Assembly: GCA_008828725.1 (NCBI GenBank)
Contig: MEHQ01002061.1
Span: 503,336-567,335, forward strand
Origin: Saccharina japonica
Taxonomy: Eukaryota > Sar > Phaeophyceae > Laminariales > Laminariaceae
Length of the DNA stretch: 64,000 bases
Direction: 5' to 3'
This document shows, in pieces, positions 11,303 to 22,800 of the stretch. Position numbers and translations under genes: made by a program. The notes below the pieces were generated by a model. It searched no databases and was not told the DNA's origin. It was given only the letters and a program-made list of their open reading frames with translations. Every line of letters begins with the position of its first letter. The first letter of the stretch is position 1.

Positions 11303-11465
11303 CGCGATAGATGTTAAGAATCCCTTATTTTTGGCCAGACTGGAATTATAATGCAAGCTGGGTGTGTTTCAAACTATTTTCAGTACAAATAGGTCGCATT
11401 CTTGCCCCCCCCCCCAAAAGCTCAGCCTCAAATTCTTAATTATCAGATTCTTAACATCTGTCGCG
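11303..11465. mobile_element. MITE family D (CGCGAYAGATGTTAAGAATC termini)
   Basis: Inverted termini CGCGATAGATGTTAAGAATC on the left and the complement of CTTAACATCTGTCGCG on the right flank 120 bp of non-coding sequence with a C-run. A second copy lies at 54272-54441. Confidence 0.7.
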
Positions 11466-12293
11466 TGCTGTAGAGCGACGCGGGAAAAAACAAACACCGT
11501 GCCTTCCTTTAAACTCCGTGTAGACCCGGTGGCACGCTCACAGGGGGACGCAAGCACCCTTTACAGGGGCACGCTAATGACTGTGCCGATCTTCTTACGA
11601 TCAACCTCGCAGAGGACCGGAACGATATTTCCACCCTCGTCTTATTTCGTCCCTACTTTACACGAATCGCGCTCTGCAAAGCACCACCCCCACGAAGTAG
11701 AGGGCCTCCCTCGCAGATCCAACGCCATCAACGTTGCAGTTTAACCACATCCTATGTACTAGATACATTTCGAGCAATTGCCATGCCAGCGTTCTTATAC
11801 ACACTGTACAATCGGTTGAGCACATCGTGGAGACACTCCACAGTTGCATGCCATCTGTGTGCACTCTAGATCGTACATACCTTAAGCTGATCATGTTGTA
11901 CGGCACCCCGGACTTGTTCTTTTTGCTCTTTTCCCCCTCGTCTCTAAGACGGTCCCACTTCTCCGCTACGTCTCCCTCCTGCTTTTCCATGTCCTCCCAC
12001 CGTTTCCCTTCCCGCTCGACCCGCACCTGCTCCGAACAGGAAGGCGGAGGGGTGCCAAAGCGATTATAGACAACAAAGGGTACACAAACGTGTATTTCCT
12101 TTCCAGGTAAAGTTTTAAATACGAATACGTACGTATGCTGATCTTATTTTTGTTTCAGCAGTATGTCCTAAATCTAGCAGACGGGGGAGACGCAAGAAAT
12201 AATAGTAACATACCCCGTACTAGGTACCAGGTATATATTAACCAATTTACTGAATGACAACCAGAAATATAAGATACATCTACAGTACAGGAC
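11466..12293. other. No gene recognised
   Basis: Open frames on both strands at 11658-12069 overlap each other and show no domain. Composition is neutral and no consistent splice signals were found. Confidence 0.4.
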
Positions 12294-12412
12294 ATCTAAT
12301 AAGAAACAGGGACGCTGGCCCGGGCTGGATTTCTTATTCGGGAGAGGGTGATTTCTACACTAGTTTCAAGATAACGACTCGCGAATTTCTTATTTTCTTC
12401 TAAATATCAGCA
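12294..12412. repeat. Dispersed repeat related to the 24966-25126 MITE
   Basis: Shares CAGG..GGCTGGATTTCTTATT, TTCTACACTA.TTTCA and GAATTTCTTATTTTC with the element at 24966-25126. The terminal ATTAATAATAAG repeat is degraded to CTAATAAGAAACAGG. Confidence 0.55.
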
Positions 12413-12783
12413 TGGCCTTTTTTACTACCGGTAGTGCTTTGGGCTCAAGGGGGCATACGTGCCGTTGCGAAAATCAGACGTCATGGCTCTCGATCGCGAA
12501 AAAACAGCGGCAAATACTTGAAAGGTTTGATATGCGGACACGCCATTTTCCATACCGGCACTATGTTCCGGATGGTCGAGAAGATATGTTCAAGCCACGC
12601 GGGCAGCGGGGCAAAAAAAAGTGTTGCTTCTATTTACAACACGTGCGGAAGTTGGCGTCGTGAGTGTAGTCCAACCGTTCAAGATCTCCGTCCACCTTTC
12701 AGGTGCAAAAGTGCTTGGTGCTACGTAGAGTTGATTCATTCTCCAAGTATTACCACTGTACGGCACGTAGTATGAATTCGCGC

Positions 12784-13317
12784 TACGAATATAGAGGTAG
12801 AGGAGGTATACCTTTTTTTGGCTGAAACGATTTCTAAATGACCTGTTAAAGGCTCCTTAACCCAAATTCGTCGGAATTTCGTTATTTTGTGTTGCAGAAT
12901 GCTTCATTTTGTACTCAGACCATGGGATTTTTCGTCGGGTACGAAGCACTTTTATTTTCCTCTGGACAAAAATCAGGTTTTGGGTGAGGCATTAGAGCAA
13001 TCCCACGGTAGGGGCACCACTTCTAGGCTCAATATTTTTTGACGGGCTGTGCTCCTCACGTGAGTAACCACCGGATGCTAGTATTATTTTACTGGTATAT
13101 TTTGTTACTGGACTACCGCTTTGTAAGGTTTGGTCGGGTTGCGCGAACGAATGTTTCCGAAGTCATGTTTCGGGTGAGATATTGAGCTCCTCACGTGAGG
13201 AGATCAGAAATTTCTGCTGCGCCCCTACCGTGGGACGACTCTAATAAAGCTCTCCTTAAGTGACCCCCCTCAGAAGGCAGAAACATGGCCTGTATGCAGG
13301 TGCAACTCTACCGTAGC
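12784..13317 (-). mobile_element. TIR element family C, split by a nested MITE
   Basis: The left part (12784-12990) holds the AGGCTCCTTAACCCAAATTC and TTTTATTTTCCTCTGG blocks. The right part (13246-13317) holds AAGTGACCCCCCTCAGAAGG and ends ACTCTACCGTAGC. Between them lies a 255-bp inverted-repeat element. The shared short reading frame of the family is broken by stops in this copy. Confidence 0.6.
12991..13245. mobile_element. MITE family E nested in family C
   Basis: Inverted termini ATTAGAGCAATCCCACGGTA on the left and the complement of TACCGTGGGACGACTCTAAT on the right. Inside, a second palindromic pair (CTCCTCACGTGAG) occurs twice. No coding capacity. A solo end-like fragment (CCCTACCCTGTGGGACGACT) is at about 58997. 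Confidence 0.7.
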
Positions 13318-14389
13318 ATGCATCTATCTATGTACGTACGTAAGTGGAGAGGGTTACGATCGATGGCGGTGCCGTTGTGCGACCATGCGAATACTACAGT
13401 AGTTAGTGCGTGGAGTGTTGTATATATCGCTGGCAATAGTGCTTGTAATAGATAAACCCTGTTTCAACATTCCGTTTTAGGGCGTTGGGGGTGTCATCGC
13501 CGCCTATAAAGCAGGCCGTCCACACCCACGACAAAACCTCGCGGCACCTAATCAACCTCGACCTTAGTATTTGCAGTGGTTTTGCTTTTGACAACCATTT
13601 TTCCGCAACGGAGAAGGGCGAGGTGGACCGCCTGTGCCTGACGCCAGGGGAACGACTGAGGGCAGGCGATGGTACGGCAGTTTGCAGGAAGGCTAGTAAG
13701 CGGCGGTTGGGGCGGTCGGTGAAACCATCCATGACACCCTCAGTATACCCGCAATTCCCAATTCAACGTGTTCCTTCTTTTATCCGATGTGGCTTACATT
13801 ATTTCTGCAGGAAACTCCAACACCTGTCTGTGCCCTGTATCGCGTTGGGGTTATGGTCACGATCCGATGGATGGTGCTGGTTATAATCAAGAGATGCTGG
13901 CGCCAAGGGTCGCGCCGGGCACACCAGACAGTGTATCAAAACTCTATCCCGTGCTTGCGCTGCAAAACGGATGATGCACTTCAATCAATCAACCTTAAAA
14001 ACATGCAATACCTTTTGGTATCAAAAGTCAAATGATCAATATCAATGCGAACTGGTGCGAGTCTATTAATAGGCACCTGTCTACGGTTGGCGTTCATCTG
14101 TACTTGTCGTTCGTGCTGAGCCTTGCGCCGTAGGTGCTCCTCACCGACCGTGTCAGAGTGAAATCGATCAGCATCTGAAGGCCGGCGAACAAGACGGACA
14201 GAGTGCGAGAACGAAAATCGGGCTGATTTAACAGGCAACACGATAAGCTACAGTAACTACATGCATCGACATGTGAACGTTTCACGTTGTTGAACCCCTC
14301 TTACCTGTTACAAGCAACGGATTGAAGGTGCACCACGAAACCTCCAAGTTGAGATTCCGCAATGATGACTCAGGGGTGGTTCTGAATAA
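13318..14389. other. No gene assigned
   Basis: Overlapping open frames exist on both strands at 13403-13886 and on the minus strand at 13981-14241; the latter has a highly charged composition. I cannot join them to neighbouring exons by splice phase or match a family. Confidence 0.35.
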
Positions 14390-14665
14390 ACCGAAAATTT
14401 GCACATGAGTACGTAAGGACAACTTTTTCACACGTATGAACGATTTCCGCACATGTAAGGACGGCTGTCGCACATGTAAGGACTACGTACTTTCCCACAT
14501 GCAAGGACGATTTTCGCACACGTAAGGGCAAACTTCCCCACGTAAAGACAGCTTTCGCGCACGTAAGCACGATGTTTACACATTTAAGGACTATTTTTGC
14601 ACATGTAACGACAACTCTCGCGCATGTAAGGACGACTTTCGCATATGTAAGGACGACTCACCGGC
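14390..14665 (+). repeat. Minisatellite, unit about 21-22 bp
   Basis: About thirteen imperfect head-to-tail copies of a unit close to CGCACATGTAAGGACGACTTT, with drift (CACACGTATGAACGA, CCCACATGCAAGGACG). No protein is supported across it. Confidence 0.8.
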
Positions 14666-14669
14666 GATG

Positions 14670-16240
14670 AAGCCGGCCGCATCAGGGGAGCACTCCGTGA
14701 GCGAAACGCCTTCTGGGGGGAGGTTCTCGCGGTACATTTTGGCGGCATGGCCTGCCCTCTGCTCCAGTCAGCCGTGTCGAGGGTGTCATACCAATGTCGA
14801 GTGCAGGCACATGCGGCAGTAAAAAATACGAGCTGTGACGTTAAAACGCGTGTTCCACGAAGGTAGACGAATTGTTGTTTTTACATTGTGTATGAACCAC
14901 TCCCTATTACTCGTACTGCTGTAACGTTGTTTGACACAACGGAAGGCGGGTATCACAGACCAAAGTACAAACCAGGTACAAAGACTACCCGGCAGTACAG
15001 TACAGTACAGTACCAGTACTGCAGTATGTGATCCGGTGAAGGCGTCGGCAGCTTGTACAGCAGAACGTCGAGCTTGCTGATTAAGGTTGCGTGAAAGAGC
15101 AATACCTCATAATGAAAGTTGGCCCTCTCCCAACGTTGCCCGGATCACCCGTAACCTATTTTACGAATACTGTAAGACAGTACGCACGCAACGCAAGTGC
15201 TTTACACCACTACGTACGAGCACGGGTACTGGGTATGGAGGGTACTGCACCCGTCCCTCGCATGCAGACGCTCTTGCGATACTGCTTTTCATTGATCAGC
15301 TATACAATCAATTTTCAGCACTACTACAGTACAGTAGTAGTGTAGAAGCTGCTGCACAGCAGTACGAGTACGGGTAGCCTTGTGGAGCCCCAACACTCAA
15401 TCAAGCTGGGGCTTCCCGCAGATTGTGGTACATACACATGCAGAGCCGGTCAAGATTGGTGGCATCGAGTGGCCCTGGGAAGCTCCGACGACGTGTCGAC
15501 GAACCCCTACGTATCGGTACTCGACCTATGTACCGTATGAGTACCATCAGGTATTAAGTAAGCATAGGACTGCTTTTCTCGTCAACCGGCCCGCAACCGG
15601 AAGCGAGATATTCTATGTGCGAGCACGATGCCTGTATGCATTTCCGTAAATCCTGGGCGCCACGACTATATGGCCAAAACAGAGCAAACCACATGTGGCT
15701 CAACGGCCATCAGGTCCTCGGCAACATGTTGTATGTGCGGTATGAGCATCTTAATACGAGCACCGGTACGTACACTACCGTACATACGTATTAATAGTAG
15801 GAAAAAGCCGATCCGCATACATACGTACGGTACAGCATCTGGCGGCAATCGGGGCATACCGAGATGTGAGCTGTATCCTCTCTTGGCGACCACTGCCGAA
15901 ACGCACGAGAATATCAATGCTGCGATTGAATCGTCGTACGTATCGTCACATCGTATATCGTCAAATATGTGTATGTACAGCAGTGCGAAGCACTGCCTGA
16001 TTGCGAGTACCCTCCATCCAGCTATCTTTGGCTATTTTACGAAACGTACGTAGACGTAGACTGCAGGCAGTAGTCGTAAATCTACGTACTTCTACAACAA
16101 ACTAGTTGTGCTGCTGTACGTACTCGTATACTTTATTTACCCTAGCCCACAGGCACTCCAAATAAATGTATGGTACCGAGTGCCGAACTGCCGTACCGCG
16201 CGACGACGAACTCTTCGCCCTGTCGAGTCAAATTGTTTTC
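14670..16240. other. No gene recognised; rich in short TAC/GTA palindromes
   Basis: Contains many TACGTA, GTACTGC and CAGTACAGTAC strings, including (ACAGT)n-like runs at 14995-15020. Open frames are short. Downstream exons of the minus-strand gene at 16249-16565 should lie here but I could not identify them. Confidence 0.4.
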
Positions 16241-16248
16241 ACACGTAC

Positions 16249-16565
16249 CTGCATCAACCTCCCCTTCTCCAGCGCCACCTTGTCTTTCAGCGCCCTCCTC
16301 TCGGCCCGTGTCATCGGCTTGATGTTGCGCTGTGAAACAGAAGTAGCAGCAGGAATCGGGCAGTTGGGCGATTCAGGATTGAAGGGACACAAAATGCGGC
16401 GACGATGTCGGCCGCAGGCACGGCAACGTGCCCATAGACCTTGCGCATAGAGCGCCCCGCGGGTACGAGACTGGCACAAAAGCTAAAGGAGTGGACTCAC
16501 GAATCCGAAAGCGCTCTCTGGCAGCTCCATGATCGAGAGCTTCGGCCAGTCGCGCCGCTTGTCCT
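16249..16565 (-). CDS. Two consecutive exons of an unidentified gene (partial)
   Basis: On the minus strand, an exon at 16565-16501 (acceptor CACACAG, donor TTC|GTGAGT) reads DKRRDWPKLSIMELPESAFG F. A second at 16329-16249 (acceptor TTTCACAG, donor CAG|GTACGT) reads RNIKPMTRAERRALKDKVAL followed by EKGRLMQ. The junction is phase 0 on both sides and both splice sites are strong, which supports genuine coding sequence. The second exon is a basic amphipathic helix with possible coiled coil. I do not recognise the family. An upstream frame at 16832-16647 (ending KDAFKKIQDTFGEALER) has similar composition but lacks a usable donor, and no following exon was found. The gene is therefore incomplete. 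Confidence 0.45.
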
Positions 16566-16934
16566 CTGTGTGTCACTCGCTGTTCTCAGCTGTGCTTGTT
16601 GCCTCGTGGATGTACAGTTTCAAAATTTTATAGAGAGCTGGAAGGCTTATCTCTCCAAAGCCTCTCCAAACGTATCCTGAATCTTCTTGAATGCATCTTT
16701 TCCAAGATCTTTTCCTCCAGAGTTGGTGGCTGGCTGTGCTTTACGAGAGGTTTGTGCATGGGCGGCGTCCAATATCACCAACTGTACGAAGGCTATCTGC
16801 ACTTTGACTGGGAGTGCACTCGTATCTGACATCCTCGATATGATACGTATGTCTTTTTATTTTTTTCGCTGTTTTTGAGTATAACTCTATCCACACATTG
16901 GACACGATCTTTAATCTATTTGCACTTCATGATC

Positions 16935-17110
16935 TACTGTAGATCTGTATGCGCTGTATGATCTGTATGATCTAGCTCATGTTGCCGGGTGGGAGCCGTA
17001 AAACCTGCATGATCACGGCTGTAGCACTTCATGTGTCCCCTTGTTGGATCAGGTCATGCACGGCATCTCATAACGGCACGTCAGGTTTTACAGCAGCAGC
17101 AGCGCTGCTT
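16935..17110 (+). repeat. GATCTGTATGATC dispersed repeat family
   Basis: Carries repeats of GATCTGTATGATC, then CTAGCTCATGTTGCCGGGTG, GGAGCCGT, and a TCATAACGGCA.GTCAGG tail. The same order occurs at 50893-51080, and inverted at 24515-24690 (with its copy at 33903-34090). Function unknown. Confidence 0.65.
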
Positions 17111-17274
17111 TAGATACTGCTGAAGATCTACGAGTACAACTACTAAATACTACCTGGTACTATTAATAACTGCAGTACCTGTCGTATTTCGTATACTCGT
17201 ATTAAATCGTAGTACTGCTGTACAGGCAGTTGTAGTATACGTACGCATAGATCGTGATCTGTTTGGTGTGAATC

Positions 17275-17358
17275 TTAACCCCGTAAGAACCCCCGTTTTT
17301 GGGGACAAACTACTTGGAATTAGTGGGGGATAAGTTTTTCAGTTCTGAATGGGTTTAG
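17275..17358. mobile_element. TTAA-target MITE family, second copy
   Basis: Starts TTAACCCCGTAAGAACCCCC, contains TTTTGGGGACAAACTACTTG, and ends CAGTTCTGAATGGGTTTA. Closely similar to 43592-43680. Confidence 0.65.
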
Positions 17359-17660
17359 ATCTCCCAACGGTCAAGTCTCCGAAGATCGGAAAATACACAA
17401 ACGTCAAAAACGATATCGATCTTGAGGTTCAGGCAGTACATATGTTACGTACTGGTGTACTACTATTATGTAGCATGGGAGTGAAACAAAATAACAAGCT
17501 GAACACGAGATCAACGTACAAGTACACGCAGCAAGTGCTCCGTAGTAATATGTCTTGCGTTTTGCTCTGTGCAGGGTGTCTCCGGTCCCCTCACACACAG
17601 GTAGTGTTGGTATCGTATTACTTACAAGCTCTCCCTTGCCTCTCTAGATATGCACGGATC

Positions 17661-17970
17661 TACATTATTTGACTTTTTCGTGCCACGTGTCGCGACATAT
17701 CGCGACGTGTCGCGACATGCCGCGACACGCCACGGACGCTGCCGCGGCACGCCGCGACACGTACCGCGGCATTTCGCGACATGCCGCGGCATGTCGCGAC
17801 AAGCCGCGACACGTAGGGTCAGGGTTAGGGTTAGGGTAAGGGTTGGCGACACTCGCCGCGACACTCCCCGCAACACTAGCCGCGACACGTCCGTGGCGTG
17901 TCGTCGCGGCATGTCGTGACATGTGGCGACACGTGTCGCGACACGTGCCACGAAAAAGACAAATAATGTA
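17661..17970. mobile_element. Foldback element with telomere-like apex
   Basis: Long inverted arms begin TACATTATTTGACTTTTTCG at 17661 and the complementary TACATTATTTGTCTTTTTCG at 17970. They continue as arrays of CGCGACATGTCGCGAC/GCCGCGACACG units that are themselves palindromic. The ends carry a TA dinucleotide that could be a target duplication. The loop at 17815-17844 contains AGGGTTAGGGTTAGGGTAAG. The 310-bp unit could fold into one large hairpin. A longer element of similar design is at 55187-56510. Confidence 0.75.
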
Positions 17971-18115
17971 TATCCCTCAATCACTCTTAACGACTACCAG
18001 GTACACCATAAATGTGATACTGCTGTACTGTATACCGGGTAGTGTGCCTGTGTTGAGGAGGAGTGTGTTAATAAGTAATAGTCAGTGAGGAATATTTCGG
18101 CAAAAAATGTTGCCA

Positions 18116-18230
18116 GATACGAGCACCATAACCACTGGGCTATAATTTAGCGCTGGTTGACATATAGCTCACAGTGGTTATGGTGCTTATCTAGCAAAAG
18201 CTGTGGTTATGGTGCTTATCTAGCAAAAGC
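18116..18230. repeat. Hairpin (GAGCACCATAACCACTG arms) plus duplicated arm
   Basis: Left arm GAGCACCATAACCACTG and right arm CAGTGGTTATGGTGCTTATC are inverted around about 40 bp. The right arm then repeats directly (GTGGTTATGGTGCTTATCTA, 18172 and 18202). It could be a small MITE or a transcribed hairpin. Confidence 0.6.
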
Positions 18231-18320
18231 GCTATACAGCAGTACCGGCCCCGCTCATAAGAAAGCAACTCACATATAAGTCAGCCTGAAAATTTGAAAA
18301 CAACATGAAAGCTCACAGCC

Positions 18321-18433
18321 TATTACGGGGTGGGCTAATGTAGTAAATAGGACCTACGGTAGACACAAAAACCTATATAAATATTTTTTTTACTAACAAT
18401 ATTTGGTCCTGTTTACTATGGTCCTCCGTAATA
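18321..18433. mobile_element. MITE family A, complete copy
   Basis: Starts TATTACGGGGTGGGCTAATG and ends TACTATGGTCCTCCGTAATA. The inverted termini enclose CACAAAAACCTATATAAAT. It is about 1.4 kb beyond the stop codon of the NIT2-like gene. Confidence 0.8.
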
Positions 18434-19866
18434 GTCAGTGCACAAGCTTCAAGAAAGTGACCCCTTCCTGTGGCTGGCCTGGGCCCAAGGCATGCAACTA
18501 CTGCACTAGGGAAAACGTCTTCTCCGGGACAAACATAAGAAAGCGCAACAACACAAGAAAGTTTGCTTTCGTGCGCGCCCAGAATAAGAAACTCAGCCGG
18601 AGCCGTGAGAGGGCCGGTACTGTAGACTATACCTCCAAGGAAGGTAAGAACACACACACAAACATCGGCGGTTCTTCGCCTATCCTGATCACGATGTCAC
18701 CTCATGTTCGTACGGAGGCAGAAATGCTTTTTTTTGTTCACCCAACACAACCCCCGCACCTATCAAAATATTCGCAACTTGGCACCCAGTTGTTGCACCA
18801 TAATCGAAAACCCATTTTTCAGCGCTTTACGTACATATATATATACACACGCATCAAGAAAACGATGAAACTTTTTTTGTTTTTAAATCACCTTCTGAGC
18901 GACTATGGCAAGCAACTTTACTGCTATCGTTTCGTACCCACGGGCACGGCAAGCGTATTTCCAAACACCCATTCTCGAATCGGAACACGGCGCAAATCCT
19001 TACGGGTATGGCACGAGCATGATGAAATTGCATCGAAGGCTGCTGTAGGAAGCAGTCCCCTGGGCTATAGGACGTCCTCCCAACTCCAAAAACGACCCGC
19101 CCCCCTGGATGGAGACGAGCTGCACAACGAAGGCGTTCGATATCGCCATAAAGACTCGTAGCCTTAAGTGACATGCCGTTCGAAGGATGAACACAGCCAG
19201 AGCAATATTTCAAGAAAAGCCAACCCGAACAACAATAATGCGATGCTGAAAAGCGTGAAAACAGTGGGGCGAACACCTGCGCAGATGTATAATCGTTTTT
19301 GGTGCTTGTGCATGATGTAGATCACTACGTGCCACAAAAGCAGCGCTGGGTGACACCGCAAACTGAAAATACAACCCACGCCCTAGTGATCTAGGCCGGG
19401 TCTTCGAAATGTCCCAAAAGCTATCTCCAGTTGTAAACAAGAATCGTTCTATGCTTGAAGCGCTACGGGCAGCACTCGATAACCAACAGGGCCGAAGGTG
19501 ATACCTCAGAAAAGGCATCATACCACCCGGGCGGGTCTACCCCCCCAAACTATCCAGCTCGTAGCTCAAAACGTACTGCGCGTCTCAAACCCTTCTGTAC
19601 GAAAGCCCTTCCATGCCTTTACGACCAGCCCATCGTACGCATACAAATAATAAAAATATCAATCAATTCCCCATGCAACCAGCAACCCCTATAAATAAGG
19701 CTCATTCAAGTATACAACGCGAACAATACCGAAGAAATTTCCCTTGCGACAGGCAAAGCACCGCAAAACAGAACACAGCACTACAAAGCAACCCCCCCCT
19801 CCACATGGGACGGGGAAAAAACTGCTCCATAATGCTACCACAGCAGTAGTCCCAGCCGGGGTATAC
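18434..19866 (-). other. Probable 3' flank/UTR of the NIT2-like gene
   Basis: No domain or splice-consistent exon is seen on either strand, although one plus-strand frame is open for 252 codons from inside the MITE. Long 3' untranslated regions are common in brown algae, so part of this may be transcribed with the upstream minus-strand gene. I could not identify a polyadenylation signal. Confidence 0.35.
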
Positions 19867-22800
19867 CTAGGACAATTCCAGCCGGTACAGGTCAGTCCTC
19901 TTCTGAAGAGAAACTGGAATGCTTTTCCGGATGTCCGCTACCCGGCCGAGGTCGATCTCCGCCAACACCATGGCACTCTCGTGTCCCGTCGTCGCTGTCA
20001 CTTCCCCCCAAGGGTCAACGATTGAGCTGTGCCCCCACGCCTGGTACTTGGACGCTGGATTTCGTGCAGGCGAGGCGGTTACCACGTAGCACTGCACAGA
20101 AAAAAGAGCGGAGCGGGGGGGAAGAAGAAGAAGAGGGAAAACATGTCAGCCAGCGACAGCGACGCACACACGAGGAAATGTGTCCCGATAATGTGGTTTC
20201 GAGTGGCATCAGTCACACCTACATGTACTATGTGGGAGATGTTGCAACGCGAGGACGTGTTGGTCTCTGTTGTCTGGGGTTTGGACGGTGTTGGAGTTTC
20301 CCTCGGTGATAAAAGTTTAGACGGGCAGACAAGTGGCACGCGTCTATCAAAGGGCGCGGCACAGGGGGCTCTGGGCGTGCCGTTAACGCATACTGCGCGG
20401 CATGCCCGGTCGCGTCGGGGACACGGTAACTACTCTCAGCGGCGGCCATATTTTGGTAAGGCTGCGACTGGGTAACTACAGCGAGACTATACATATTGTC
20501 GGGTCATGTTGACTATCAGCAAAAACAAACAAAGACAGCTCAAACGGAAGCGAGGGGTTTTCGACACTGACGTTTGAGCGTCTCGCAAGGCGACACAGTA
20601 TTGGAAAACGCCTGTTTTAGTCAAGCAGTAGATTCGGTGTCAAGATGCAGCACACATTGGCTGCCGGTGACATCTAAAGCTTGCATTTACCACAATCGCA
20701 AGCGGCGTACCCGTGGAGAACCAACAAGAAATCGCGAGCCACGATGTTCCGCGAGCTCGCAGGCAGCCCGCAGACTTTCGAACAAAGAAAAAACAACGTA
20801 GGGACCGTCTCATACATCCTAGCCGCACCTCGTTGTCCAGCGCGCGGGCTCTTTGCAAGAGTTCCCAATGGGCTGGTCCGGTAGTCATGTTGAACGCCCC
20901 GGGGAAGCATAACAGCACGCTCCCGGCCGCCCGCATGGCCATGCTAAGCTCCGGAAAACGAATGTCATAACAGATGCCCACCCCGATCTTCCCGAAAGGT
21001 GTGTCCACCGTCGTTATCGAGTTGCCGGGGCTGAGCGTGTCCGACTCTCTGCGGTGGCCGCAAGGAAAGTCGCGGGACGCATGGCAAGAGTCGCGGCGGG
21101 GGAGGGCACGAGTATTCGGCAATCAACCACATCGGTACGCGTGATATCAGTTGGTGCTTGTTATTGATGTGTGATTTTCTGCACTCGTGCTTCGCCGTTC
21201 AAGCGTTTGTTATACCATAATCATTACGCCGAGTACCTACTACAGTAGGTATAGAACGCGTCAGGAATTGATGCACGCCGCCACTCTTGCTCCACCATAA
21301 CCCTGGCGAGAGCCGCTTACAACTACAAGCATGGACGTCAGAAGAACACGCATGGTGCGAATGGCGGCAAGGGGTGGACAAGGCCCTACAGGTTGAAATC
21401 GCCATACCGGCATTGGAAGGCTCCTAAAAACGACCTACGAGGAACTGCATATGTACTGCTGTGTAGAAGCGAGCACCGGCCTCCATTCATCGAAACACGT
21501 ACTGTTATATGAATTTTACATAGGCGTACCCTGCACCTTGTATTAATGTCCCTATCACTGTGTCCGGTGTTGTACCTCGATGCTTTCGGATCAAAACAAC
21601 AACACACAGAATAGTTAAAACCACTGCTAGCGCTCGTCGTGCCACAGACAGATGAGGGGCACTTATCGCTACCGTGCAATCCCAAGCAAACCAAGCAAAC
21701 CAGCCCTCGACCGATGTCTCCCACGACAGAGTAACTATACCTGTAGAGTGATCGATGGTACAAAACAGCAAGGACCAGACAGCCGAAAAAGGCTTACTTG
21801 AACGTGATGCCCCCCGGCACATCGATGTCGAACAGGTGCACTTTGCGGTGCTTCGCCAAAATATCCCCTGACGGGCCCACCACCAGGCACGTGTTGTACA
21901 CCCCCCCATCCTTCCCGGCCTCCGGCACGGACCCCCCAACGAGGTACACCCCGTTATCCGAGGCCGCGCGGCAAAGCATGGCGGTAGAGGGGCTTTTTGC
22001 CGCGCCCGACTCGGTCATCACTTCTCCCGGTTCCGGCACAGGCTCTGCGTACACAGGAAATGAGGCGGTGTCGTACGGGCTATTCCAGCACTCCGGCAAA
22101 ACCACAACCTTGAGTAGCGGCGGGGGAGGCGTGGGTGGAGAGGGGGGTGGGGGGGAGGAGGGGGAACAGGANGGGGGGGGGGGGGGGGGGGAGGGGGGGT
22201 GGGGGGGGGGGGTCGTATTGTGTTATGACACGGTGTCGTCACAGGTTCGTCTGGTTCATGTCAAACCACCACGCACGGCGCACTGTTTTGTACCACTGGC
22301 TTCACGCAGCTCCATCCGATTCGCATCATACCATCCAAGCGTTGTATGCGCTGGCTTCACGGCTTTACAGCTTTACAGACGGGCAAGAACGAGCGAAACG
22401 GTTGCTTTGTAGGTATGGGAGATAAAACGCATAACGGCAGGCGAGCTACGGTTTCGCGCGAGGGCGGAGGCTTGTCTGCGGTGGGGGCAAGGGTGCCTCT
22501 GCGACTTGCCTGGTGGCGTGGCGCGACTTGGGCGGGTAAGATGAACGCAGCAGTGACATTGGCTCTAATGTAGAGCTCTACTCGTCAACCCACCACGAAC
22601 GATCGTGCTCGCAAAACTCTAGACTGACGACGGCGGGTGCTGGTAAAACACAGCAGTGTTTACGAAGTCGGGGCAGATCATGGTTTGCCTGGCCTAGACC
22701 GTACAGATCAATGGGCTGGGACTACCAGGTATACGCACGTATACCAAGGATGTAGAGTACGTTTACACGTTTAGACCATGTGTACCCTACAGATCATCGC

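Noticed and set aside
14390..14665. CRISPR-like array
   Set aside because: Units are contiguous, imperfect and without unique spacers of constant length; the genome is eukaryotic. It is a minisatellite.
17815..17844. Chromosome end
   Set aside because: Only three to four TTAGGG-like units, internal to a palindrome with unrelated sequence on both sides.
18403..19161. 252-codon plus-strand frame
   Set aside because: Starts inside a MITE, shows no domain and overlaps the likely 3' UTR of the opposing NIT2-like gene.
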